Of a stretch of 64,000 nt of DNA, positions 11,001-22,016 are shown piece after piece. The DNA lies in assembly GCA_039881045.1 (NCBI GenBank), contig JAYWVB010000001.1, positions 806,001 to 870,000 of the forward strand, in the 5' to 3' direction. Under the pieces are notes generated by a model. The model was not told the DNA's origin. It saw nothing but the letters and a program-made list of their open reading frames with translations, and ran no database searches. The DNA comes from Chaetomium olivaceum (lineage: Eukaryota > Ascomycota > Sordariomycetes > Sordariales > Chaetomiaceae). The translations under genes and the position numbers were made by a program. Position 1 is the first letter of the stretch; each line of letters begins with the position of its first letter.

Positions 11001-12745
11001 ATGGCCCCATACCGCTTCATGCTAGTCGCCGCCCTCGGTGGCGCCTACCTCTTCTCCTCTGGCCGAATCCCCCAATGGCCGGCACCTGGTTTTCTAACTG
11101 CCTTCGCCGTCATCTGGGGCGTCGAGGTGCTGACGTGGGCTGCGTGGGTGGTCATACTCTACCCAAAGCTCTTTTCACCCTTGCGAGGACTCCCTGAGCC
11201 CAGTGGCAATTCGTGGTTCATGGGTCAGTGGAAGTCGATCGTGGCACTCCCCACAGGGGGCCCATGATGAACTGGTATGTCTGAACTTGCTAATTCCATT
11301 AAACGTGCTCCGTCAAGTCCTTTCCTTATAAGTCTACTTGCTGACTATTCGTTCAGGATCGATTCCATTCCAAACAAGGGCCTTATCCGGTATCTAGGCC
11401 CGTTCAACCAGGAGAGGCTCTTTGTCACGTCCCCTAAGGCTCTTGCCGAGGTGCTGGTGACCAAGAACTACGAATTCATCAAGCCGGAACAGTTTCGCTT
11501 TTCCATCGGTCGCATCCTAGGTGTCGGCGTCCTCCTTGCCGAAGGCGATGAACACAAGGCGCAGAGAAAGAACCTGCTCCCGGCCTTTGCCTTCCGCCAC
11601 ATCAAAAACCTGTACCCGGTCTTCTGGGCCAAGTCACGCGAAGGCGTGGAAGCCATGACCGAAGCGATCCTCAAGGGGCTGCCCAACGAGGCGACGGTGA
11701 GAAGAAGACGGCCGTCATCGAGGCAGGCAACTGGGCCTCGCGCGTCACCCTCGACATCATTGGCATCGCCGGCCTCGGCCGTGACTTTGACGCCATCAAG
11801 AACCCGAACAACCGGCTGACGCAAGCCTATTCCCGTATCTTCAAGCCGAGCCGCCAGGCGCGCATCCTCCAACTACTCGGCATGGTGATATCTCCCAGGA
11901 TCGTCGCCCTGTTGCCAGTCAAGCGCAACGAAGACATCGGGGCCTCAGCGGGCCTGATCCGAGCCGAGTGCGCCGAGATCATCCAGGAAAAAAACAAAAA
12001 CTGGCGCAGAAGGAGCCGTCCGACCCCGACATTCTCTCAGTGGCCATGGAATCGGGCGGCTTCACCGACTCGAACCTCGTCGACCAGCTCATGACCTTCC
12101 TCGCCGCCGGCCACGAGACCACCGCATCCGCCATGATCTGGGCCGCCTACCTGCTGGCCAAGCACACCGACGTGCAAACCCGCCTACGCGCCGAGATCCG
12201 CGAGCACCTCCCGCCCCTCTCCGGCGACGCCTCAACCGCCACCGTATCCAGCGTCGACATCGACCGCATGCCCTACCTCAACGCCGTCTGCAACGAGATC
12301 CTGCGCTACTATGGCCCCGTGCCCATGACCCTGCGCGTCGCCGCCTGCGACACCTCCATCCAGGGCCAGTTCGTGCCGAAGGCACCCAGATCATGCTCGT
12401 GCCGTGGGCCATCAACCGCTCCGAAGGCCTGTGGGCACGACGCCCGCGTCTTTGACCCGGAGCGCTGGCTCGCCAAGTCGGAGACGGGATAAGCGCGCGG
12501 CGAGTGGCGGCGCGGAGAGCAATTATGCGTTTATGACCTTTTTGCATGGCCCGCGGAGCTGTATTGGCATGTCGTTTGCCAAGGCCGAGTTTGCGTGCCT
12601 GTTGGCGACGTGGGTGGGAAGGTTTGAGATGGAGTTGCATAATAAGGAGGAGATGGATGAGTCGAAGATTGAGGTCAAGGGGGGCGTGACGGCGAGGCCG
12701 GCGAAGGGGATGTATGTTAAGGCGACGGTGCTTGACGGGTGGTGA
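11001..12745 (+). pseudogene. Cytochrome P450 monooxygenase with multiple frame breaks
   Basis: Microsomal P450: N-terminal hydrophobic anchor, proline-rich hinge (LRGLPEPSGN), I-helix oxygen-activation motif AAGHETTAS, K-helix NEILR (ExxR), PERW motif, and heme-binding loop FLHGPRSCIG with the Cys ligand. One intron is clear, 11275..11356 (GTATGT/CAG). The frame breaks about six times: near 11262 (GGGCCC), 11700, the A-run 11988-11994, 12381, 12434 and 12486. All breaks are explained by one or two missing bases, several of them in short homopolymers. The total span matches a normal ~520-aa P450, and every signature residue persists, so decay would be very recent. Called a pseudogene on the sequence as given; base-calling error is an equally good explanation. 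Confidence 0.75.
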
Positions 12746-14673
12746 GGGTGGAGAGGGTGGAGAGGGTGGAGGTGGTTGGATAGTCGACTGTATCTTGGGT
12801 ATTTGGAGGATGTGTTTGTTTTTGGAATACCCTTCTCGGCTGTACTATGTCATTGGGGAGGGTCTATGTTTTGGAGTTTAGGGGTGTCTGTATTACTACC
12901 AAGAACGGGGGGCACTTCTATCGTTATTTTTTTGCCTTCTATTCACCATCGGAGCGAAAGCGAATGCGTGTTCCACGGATTTGACATGAGAAGTAAACCG
13001 AGTAAGAGAACGGCACGACTTTGAGGTCCTATCCCGAGGCAAGGGGAGACTGGCTCTGAGACCATCAACCCCCCCCCCCGGCGACCGTCTCCCTTCCGCC
13101 GCTTTGACCGGTTTCGCTCTGCAAAGCGGGAGGACCTAGGGCGGGAAGGGATGCAGCGCATCGTCGCCGGTTACGATTACTTAGGTGGTCGTTGCCCGGC
13201 CCTGTCTCCGGCCGAGACAAGCTGGGGTACGTCGGACTGCGTGGGATGCATGCATGTTCGTCTAGCCTAGCGCATGCAGGAAGGATGCGTAGTTATTGGA
13301 AACATGTCTCTGAAATGCGCCGAGCCAATCGACAATCTTGCCGAGTGATGCGCAACAGGGAATCAGCCACTTAGTACTAACAAGTTATAGTAATATAGTT
13401 ATAGACAACTTGACCTTCCCCCTCCCTGCAGTCCGTCTTGGTCTCTCTCTCAGACTCCCTATTGAAACATGAAACATCCGAGCTCACTAAGCCTCGATCC
13501 GTCCCCCCACTATACACTAACAAAGCTGCCCGCACTAACTCACCTTTCCCGCCCGCCGTGCCGTGGCTGAAGGCAAGTCAAGGGCGGGATGGCGGCTTGG
13601 GTAGTTCATGCAAGGCATCACGGGCCATGTTTCAGTTGCGCTCACCACCTCGCTCCCAAAAGAGCGACCAACCAGGGATAGTCAAGATATAATGACTTGC
13701 ATTGGCGTTCTCTTGCGCAGGGACGCGCTTCTGAAGCAAGGCACGGCCGTTTTCTCAAGCTGAGTCTTTCGGTGGTGCAGGATGATGCAGGATGCACCTC
13801 ATCGCTGCAGCGCATTGTTTCTTCAGCTACTTGCCTAGGTACAGTACCAGATAGATAGATACAAACGGATTCAAAACCCAGCGAGTTAGTTACCTGACGA
13901 AAGCAGCGATACAATGAGGCACAGGTGGGGATGGGCGTCAGCAAACTCCACCGACCACCATCCCCCCCTTCCGGCTTGTTTCTAAATAAACCCGACGAGG
14001 GATGTTTGCTCGCACCCACCTTGGCTCACCTTTGCTTTGCCGCGCCCCGCTTAGCGAAGGGTGCCGCCGCCGCCGCCCGCCGCACGCGGCAATCTGCCGA
14101 GTTTCATGTTTCCTGAATCCTTCCCGCCGTCCTGTTCCTGGATTTGTGGGGGGGAGGTGCCCGGTCCCTGTCGAGGGTTGCCTAGCTACATACACTACAC
14201 GAGCTATCTGCCCATCCCTTGGTAGGTCGGGGGGTTGGTGTGGCACGGGTAGATCGAGCTGGGGGGTCGCTGCGTAGATGGTAGTGTAGATGGGTATTCG
14301 TAGATGGGCGAGGTGTGTATGGTGGCCGTGGTGGTCGTGGTGAGCGCACACACCAGAGTTGGGAAGGTAGGTAGTAGTAAGTCGTTTAATATTTACATCG
14401 TGAAGTCATGTAACTAACTAGCAAAACTAGCTGTCTGTCTGTCTGTCCGTCTGTCTGCTCGTGGGGCGAGCCTGTGTACCAAAGACAGATATCCCGAATC
14501 CAAACTCCTCGTCCGTCCATCGTCTCGTAGTTATCCTAGCCCAACCCAACCAGCCCAAGTCAAAGAACGCCGTTCCCCTCTCATGTAGTTCACCACCCGG
14601 CCCAAAGGCAAGTATTAGTAGTACACATATCAGTATAACACACAATCCACCCCCTTAGAGATAGATAGCAAGA
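12746..14673. other. Intergenic region with low-complexity tracts
   Basis: About 1.9 kb between the P450 and the Myb-like gene, which end towards each other. It contains a GGTGGAGAG-like tandem stretch just after the P450 stop, a C-run near 13070, and a (CTGT)n microsatellite at about 14431-14458. No coding, RNA or mobile-element signal recognised. Confidence 0.5.
14431..14458 (+). repeat. (CTGT)n tetranucleotide microsatellite
   Basis: About seven consecutive CTGT units with one unit changed to CCGT. It lies in the 3' flank of the Myb-like gene. Confidence 0.85.
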
Positions 14674-15599
14674 TCACCTCCAAGTCCCATGTATCCTTCC
14701 CCTCCTCAACCCCCCCCTCTTGAGCCCCACATCCCCATTCAGCATGAGGCTCTTCCAGCGCCGACCGACAGTGGCGCGATCTTTCCCTAGGCTGCGCGCG
14801 CAGTCCTGCCAGTCCGACTTGGTCAGCTTGAGCTTCTCGAGCACCAGCTCCACCAGCATGCGGTCCTCCTCGGTACTCCACGCCGAGCCGTCCGCTTCGA
14901 GGACTACGTCGGTGCCTCTCCCTGCGTCGAGTGATGTATCGTTGTCGTTGTCGGAAAAGGTGGAGGAAAAGGACGAGTGCAGGCTGTGGTAGTCGGCGCG
15001 CTCGAGGCCGAGCGGGATGACCTCGGGCGCGATGCGCGCGCGCTTGGGTGTGTGTGGGGGTGACACCTCAGGTTGGTTGTCTTCTTCTTGTTGTTGTTCT
15101 TGGTGATCTTGTTCTTGTTGTGCGTCGTGCTGTTCCATGTCGCTGTCGTCCTCGTTGTGCCGGTCCAACTCGTCGTCGACGGCGCGCGACGGCGCTTGTT
15201 GGGGCCCCGTGGCGCTGCCACCTGCTGCGCGACTGACGCGGTGCGCTTGACGATGCGCTTCCTGACGGGTCCGTGGTCGCCCGCCGGCGCTGCGCTATCC
15301 GTCTTGCGCGAGCGCAGGCGCAGCTTGAGGGGTGATGGCGCATGCGCCAGCGGAGGTGTAGGCAGTTGCGCGTGCGACGAGGCTGGTGGTGTGATGGGCT
15401 CTTGGGCGATGGAGGAAGGTGCTGCGGGGTTGGTGAGGAGGGATTGGAGAGAGCGACATGTGGAGAAAATGTTGCCGATGGCTGTCTGTGTCGAGATCTG
15501 GGGAGGGCTGGCGGGCGGCGAGGTAAAGAGCGCGGCCTGAAGGCGCGTCAAGGGGGGCGGCTGCGACGAGTCGCACGGGAGTGCCGACGGCATCAACAT
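14674..15599 (-). CDS. Myb/SANT-like DNA-binding protein, one frame break
   Basis: About 308 aa. The N-terminal two thirds is Pro/Ser/Ala-rich and low complexity, with basic motifs (KLRLRSRK, VRKRIVKR, NKRRR) that could serve for nuclear import. An acidic Gln/Glu-rich stretch follows, then a C-terminal single Myb/SANT-like repeat with the spaced tryptophans AWSTEEDRML, DWQDCARSLG and RRWKSLM. Likely a nuclear chromatin or DNA-binding factor. The start ATG at 15599 opens MLMPSALP. The frame changes near 15180, between NKRRRAP and VDDELDRHN, with one base apparently missing; both halves otherwise read cleanly. The gene is divergent from the 18708 gene across a 3.1-kb gap. Confidence 0.75.
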
Positions 15600-18500
15600 T
15601 GTCGCGCGTTTGATCTTGCCGTTTGTTGGTGGTGGTATGGGAGTGATGTTGTTAAAGGCGTGGTTGCGAAGTGCGGGCAGCAGCGGTATAAGACGCAAGA
15701 GTGCGCTTTAGCTAACTATTGGCCAAAACGCGTGCGATTGATCCCGAGGAGACGGGCGGTTGCGACGAGGTCGAAAATGCGCCGTTGGTTTCCAGTGTGG
15801 TGGGAATCGTGGGTGGTACCAGAGAAAGAAGCGCGTTATTCGAAGTCGGGTAATAGCCAGAAAGAGGTATATGTTGGAATACTCAAGATATGTGCGATCG
15901 CGAGTTGTCTGTTGCAAGAGGCTGGAGGTGTGGGCGCAGACCGGAAGAAGGTGAAGAGGGAATCCGTTGACGGGGGACCGGGAGAGACCAAAGGAATAAT
16001 GCGCCTCATAAGAGCAGGTCTGGCCTAGCGGCAGTCAATTACAGGGGAGACGATGCGCAGAAAGTGGACCACATGACGGGATGGACAGGGCTTCCAGGTG
16101 GTGCGCAGGGCGGCCTGGCCAATGGCGATCTGCCTGTGCGATGCAGGTGCCCCTCCTCGACTCCCTCCACAGCTTTTTGCTCATGCAAGCACTTAACGGA
16201 GTGACGAAAATGGGGCCTTGCAAGGTCACTCACACAAAGGCGCTCGGGTTACAAGATGGGGGGCAGTGCATGAGGTGGGCATTGGGGTGTAAGTGGCAGA
16301 CGGGGAGCTAATTCATGTGGTACGTACATACCTACACAGTAAGATCTCTGTAGGTCACCCATCTCCCACATTCTCAATCACTCATCGAGTGCAGACTGCG
16401 CAGCAGGCAGAGGCGGAAAGGCAGCAAACCAGAAATCTAGGCACAGACAGACAAGGGAAGGAAGCCTGTTTCAGCCCTTTCTTCTCCCTCCAGGGTCGAT
16501 TTCTCGGACCGGGCGGATCAACCCTGTGTGGGCGCAATGAGGACCATTGTTTCTTCACAAGGGCAAGTCCGTGTTCTCTCCACATCCCTTCAACAGAAGT
16601 AAATGGCCGCAGTGACAACGGTACCTAGGTACGGAGTACACGGTCGCTACAAAGTATCCCGTACTTCGGCTCACCCGGGCGGCTGGTGATATCCCAGGTT
16701 CTATGGGGTGGTCAGCCTGGTTTGCCGTCCGTACTTGCGTCAGCCTCCAACGGTCGACGGCTTTCTGCCGCTTTCCCGATAACACTTTCTTGGTCGCCCG
16801 TCTGTTCGGTTGGACATGCCCAAGGTAACCAAGGTATGACCTGGACAAGGGCGTGCGGGAGCAGGACACCGGCGGGTCGGATCGCCAGGCCCAACTGTCC
16901 AAGTCCTGGGCAGCCATGGATGCAGGAACAGAATGACTAGTGGCTTGATCAACCGGGGTCTGGGGTGTTCTCCCTCTCTTTGAACCCCTGACTTGTACAA
17001 AGTAGGTAAAGGCCAGTCCCGAAGATCATGAGTCTGGACATGTTATGTAAAGAAAAGAAAAACCTTTCCCTTGGCTGCAAAATCATCAATCCCCAAATTT
17101 GCCTCTGGAAAACTGTCACGAACAGGAGGGGGCCCAGGCATGGTGGTAATCTAGCTTTGAGAATGACCTCAATGGTAGCGATGATTTTAGATATGAGATG
17201 GTGTGCCTCCTTCGCCCAGGAATTCCAAGTTTTGCAGGGCATCGTCAACCCCTCCAATTCTCGATCGGTTTGGGGACAGAGAGGCAAGTGGGCTGAGAGA
17301 CGCGTCACGTCGCGAGAAGCACGCGACGCGGACGCGACTTTGTGTGGGTCCAATTTAATCCCATTGTCCAATCCCTGGCCGCTGGTGGGTGGCATGGTTC
17401 AATGATTGGTGGCAACCCCAAACGGTTTTTCTGGGCCCTGCAAGGGCTCATAGGCCCCACCTGGAGCTTCGGACGCTTTGGTCACTCTGCCGACGAAGCA
17501 TCCGATTTCCTCCACCTTCGATAGCTCAATCCGTCTATCACGTATCACATGGTAAAAAACCAACCAACTTGTCGGGAAACACCCAGCATGAGGGTAGCTC
17601 CGATAATCCTAAACGAGCACCGGCCCTGGGAGATCAGCCGGATCTAGGTCCGGAGGCAGGTAAGGTATGGAGACATTCAGTATCCGCAATACTATGTACA
17701 AATACAAAATACATACTCGACACCATACGGGTGTACATACACTCGATATGTAATTTGTAATCTGTAACCCGTTCAACCCTTTTGTTTACCTCCTTTTCAA
17801 ATCCCCCACTTGCTCCAAGTTGCCATGGCAAAACCACTACATGACCTGCCAGGGCACAAAGCTCGAGGAGGTCAATCTCCATTGCTGGCTGGCCCTGGGA
17901 ATGGGCCCTCTGCAGAGACCTGGAGAGATGTGACTCACTCCCTCTCCCTCATTGTTTTTGTTGAGATGGAGTGATTGTGAACATTCGCCAACGTGGCCAC
18001 CACAATCACAAATCCCCTTCCTTCCCCCAAACAAAGAAAACGTCCGAACTCGAAGGCCAACAGAATGGTTATTGGGGATGGCCCTGTCGCACAAGGCAAG
18101 GTCTTCATGGCAAAAGCAGGCAAGCAAGCAAGTGAAGCAAGTGAAGCATGTGACGATGGAGGGGGATACAGGGACAATCATGGTAAAGCAGTTCAAACAA
18201 CCTGGACTACACTTGAACTCAATCCTTTCTCTGGCCTCTCAGTGGAGTACAGCTGTATACTGATCCCGGGTGTGGCTCACTCAGAAGATGGTGACTATTC
18301 TGGCAATAGTGTTACAGGAGCGCGGGATGTTTCGTGGTTCTCAGGGTCCGCCAGTCTGAACAAACGAGTGATCAGGCGTGACCAGGCGTGACTGGAGCTT
18401 TATTCACTCCCCTCCGTCCCAAGTGTCTCCCCTCGTTGGCTCTGTTTTTCCCGTTTCCCAGTCATGAGGGCAAACTGGTAACACATCAGTTGAGATGGCA

Positions 18501-18707
18501 GCCCTTTTCTCCATGCCCTACTTAACCCCCACCACCTTCCCTCTTCCCTTTCGAATATTCTTACACCAATCTCTCACCCAAAACGCTTCGTCCATTTGCC
18601 CCGCGTCCCAGCGAAATATCAACAAGCCTCTCTCAGCTTTTACACTTTTCACTTTGCCTCCAATAAACTACCCCTACTTCCAGTGGCAGTATCATTTTAC
18701 TTCCAAC
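15600..18707. promoter_or_regulatory. Long gene-free divergent region
   Basis: About 3.1 kb between divergent putative regulatory genes, without a convincing coding frame, RNA gene or repeat. The last ~200 bp is pyrimidine-rich (leader-like). An in-frame ATG at 18495 precedes the chosen start at 18708 without an intervening stop; its residues look like translated leader. Confidence 0.45.
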
Positions 18708-21228
18708 ATGGACGGGGAGCTCAGCGGTCAGAATTCTCTGGCAGACGCCACACCCACCCCCAACAACGACAACTATTCGCCCTCAGAGCCTAGCCATGAT
18801 AACACATCTGTTAGCACCCCAGGGGCTAACATTCCCCAAGGAATCCCGTCACTCGAGACGCTCTCCCAGGACCCCATCCGCACCCACCGCACGTGGGAAC
18901 CCAAGTACGGTCGGGTTCAGAAGTGCGACTGGTGCAACGCCCGGGCTGCGGGCACCCTCCATGTCTGCACCATATGTACTATCCGTATGTGTGAGGACTG
19001 TGCCCGGAACCGGCTCTGGTACCGCAATCGGACTCACTTCATCGACGCTGATACCCTGGACTGGGTCATGAAGAAGATCAAGAGAGAACCCAGGCAGCCC
19101 AAGCCGCCCAAGAAGACCAAACCAGTCAAGAAGAGGGTCCCGGCCAAGCGTGCTGCCACTGCCAGCCCGGACCAAGAGCCCAAGACTCCTGGCGCTCCTC
19201 GTCGTGTCAAGTTCGAGGAACCTTGGGGCACCGCGCCTGGGGATGAGGATGACTATGACGACGACGATGACGACTTGGCCGGTGATGGCAACAGCTTCGC
19301 CAGCACTGACCCCAGGCAGCATCACTTTCCTGCGCCCGTTCATCCTCACTATGGTCACCCTCACCATCAACAAATGCCCAACTACTATGGCCACAACCAG
19401 GAAGGTCTTCGCTATCAACAGGCAGCAATGCATGGTGGCTACACTCCGTATGGTAGAATGGAGCCGCCTTTGCCTGGCTACCACCCCGGCCCTCGGGTTC
19501 CAGCTCCGGCAACCCCTTTTGTGGCCGAGTCCAGTAGTGGCCAAGGTGGTCGACGGGCGGCTGCCAAGGCCAAGCAGAACATCAGGGAACAGTCTCACCG
19601 GTCGGCCGATAGCTATGACGATGATGACGTTGAGGATGACGGGGACAATGAGTTGGGTTCTCAACAAGATGAAGACGACAACGAGGTCCACGAGGAAAAG
19701 GGCAACAAAGGCCGTCGCCGCAGCGATCGGAACGCCCACAGCGGCCCCCAGATGAGCATTGACCGTGACCGCACTTCTCCGCCCCAGGTTAGTGCTTCAC
19801 AGGACTCTCACATGTCGGTTGACCCGCCGGCCTTGACACCCCAGGAGCGTGAGCATGACCGCCTTGTTGTCGACATTTACAACTGGATGTACGGCAATAG
19901 ACCCAGCCTGAACCCTCACCGCGTGCGCACGCAGATACCCGATCGCTGGTCAGGTCCCCGCCAGCCTTCGGTTCCGCCGTCCTATCATTGTGAGCCGAGC
20001 CCGTACGGCCATGGCCCGTACCCTCCTGCTCACCCGGCCTACTCCCAAGGGCAATTCCATGGCAATAGTCAACAGCAGCACATGCGTCCGCCCCCAGGCT
20101 ACCCATCGTACAACACCCAGCAACCCTACCAGGAGGTGAGTCTCTTCTTTTCCGCTTTTCCGTCTGCTTCTCAGCCCCCTGAACTAACAAACCTCCCCCC
20201 TCAAACAGTACAACCAGTACCCCATTCACCCGCAATACCAATCCCCCGCCGGCAGCAACAACAACAACACCACACGCCCGGCACCCACCTACCACACCAC
20301 CGAGCATCGTCATCAGCATAATCACCAGGTTCAGCAACAGCAGCAGCAGCAGCAGCAGCGCATCCAGCGCGCCCACCAGCAACAGCAAGCCGACCAAGCC
20401 CTGCTCGACGAGATGTGCCGCGCCTGGGCCCACAACACGGTGCTCCAGCGGCTGGTCGCGTCCAACCACCGGGTGTATGCCGTGGAGCTGCTGTGGGACG
20501 TGTGCGAGCTGCGGCGGCGGCTGGCGGTTGATCTTGCTGCTTTCGGCGATGGCGACAATGGCAACAGCGGGAGCGAGGACGGCGACGATGCCAACGCCGC
20601 TGCTGCTGCCGCCAGCGATGCCGCCTATGCCTCCTCCCAGACCGTGCGCTGGTTTGTTGCCGAGCGCGACAGCCAGTTCCGGATGGAGCACGAGCAGAAC
20701 CGGCGCGAGGCGAGGGAGCGCGAGCAGGCGCAGGCTCGGCTGACGCAGGAGGGTGTGGCTCACTCACAGGCTAGGGCGCGGGAGCAGGCGCAGAAAAATG
20801 CTCAGATGCCGGCGCAGACCCCGGGTCAGAGACAGGTTCAGGCTCAAGCACAGACCCAAGCACAGGCTCAACAGCCGGTTCAACAGCAACCTCAGACAGC
20901 GGCACGGCCTCGGACACCGACCCAGCCTCCTAGGCAGGCTCAGCCAACGTCCATACATGCTGAGAGACGGGCTCGGGAGCGGGAGGAGGCGATGGAACGG
21001 AAGGTGCGAGAGCGAGAGTGGGAGCAGGCTCAGGCTGTGCTGGCTCGTGATGCCAATACCAGTAGTGGCAGCAGCAGTGTTGGCCATGCTGCCCGCCACC
21101 ACCGGGGTGGGAGTGCTGGGCCGTCGTCGGGCGCTGCTACTACTACTACCGCTGCTGCTGCTGCTGAGTCGGAGCAAGGTGCGAAGGGGGGTAATATGGA
21201 GAGTGAGGGCGGTGGTAAGAAGGAGTAA
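18708..21228 (+). CDS. Cys-rich, Gln-rich low-complexity protein, unknown function
   Basis: Two exons, 18708..20135 and 20209..21228, separated by a 73-bp GT-AG intron; about 815 aa. A compact Cys cluster sits at residues 73-98 (Cys at about 73, 76, 87, 90, 95 and 98; KCDWCNARA, then CTICTIRMCEDC), resembling half of a B-box/RING-like or small treble-clef zinc site. It is followed by a Trp/Tyr/His segment. After this come a basic KxPKKTKPVKKR region, an acidic Asp run, Gly/Pro/His/Tyr-rich stretches, polyGln, and a helical conserved-looking segment (CRAWAHNTVLQRL with WDVCELRRRL). The tail is a highly charged Arg/Glu/Gln coiled coil. Probably nuclear. No family is recognised. The start ATG at 18708 follows a leader-like tract; an upstream in-frame ATG exists at 18495. 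Confidence 0.8.
20334..20393 (+). repeat. CAG-rich polyglutamine tract in coding sequence
   Basis: Interrupted CAG/CAA repeats encode a Gln run within the second exon of the 18708 gene, with a further Gln-rich block just after. Likely length-polymorphic. Confidence 0.8.
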
Positions 21229-22016
21229 CCACCTACTCACGCTCACTCACTCACTCACTTGATCAGCTCCATCGCCAACCTTTGCCCACTCACTTGGAGC
21301 TGCCCGGCACAGCATACCCATTACACACGACAAAACATTGCTTTCTTGCTTGTCGTCAACATTATAGGCATTCATCCTTTGAGTTGGGCGGGTTGAGCAA
21401 CTCGCGAAAGAGAGGGGGGCATCAAAACTCAACCCACCCTTCTCATTTATGTCATACAGCTTTTGTATTAGTATCAGCCTGCTTTCGCCACGCCTGCTTT
21501 CACCCCAGGGCTTCAGCCCCCTCAGCGATCATTTTCTTTTACCAGAAGGATAGACGGGTTCAGGCTTTCGGCGGCGATTTAATACTTTTTTTTTTCTTTC
21601 TCTCAGCCATACCGTCTACTTGCCCTGTTAGTCTCGGCGGTTTTCAGCGTTTGCGTTGTGGGGAAGAAGAGGAATGAGGAGGAAACAGCAGGATGGGATT
21701 TGGTGACGGAAATTGACAATTAACGTTCGGCATGTTACTACTTTCTTAAGCCTTGTATTTTTCTGGCGGGCTGGGTGGTATCATCTGACGGTAGCCGTTT
21801 TCGGGGAGGAGTTATTGTTGTACTGTACATAAATGTGTCAAGACTTTGTAGAATATGTACATCTACCACTGTGAATGAAGCCTCAGGTCACCATGCACTA
21901 CGCTGTATCCTACAGGAGTATTCCGTACAAAAAAGCCATGCAATCACCCCCCACGCCAGTTCTGTCTATGCCAGAACGCCAGCCATGACAAGACTCAAGC
22001 CATCCACGTCCCCATC
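21229..22016. other. Intergenic region between convergent genes
   Basis: 3' flanks of the 18708 gene (+) and the ABC transporter (-). A (CTCA)n run lies at about 21240-21259 and a T-run at about 21588-21597. No gene seen. Confidence 0.5.

Noticed and set aside
11001..12745. RIP (repeat-induced point mutation) as the cause of P450 damage
   Set aside because: RIP makes C-to-T changes, not indels; the gene stays GC-rich and there is no second copy in the window.
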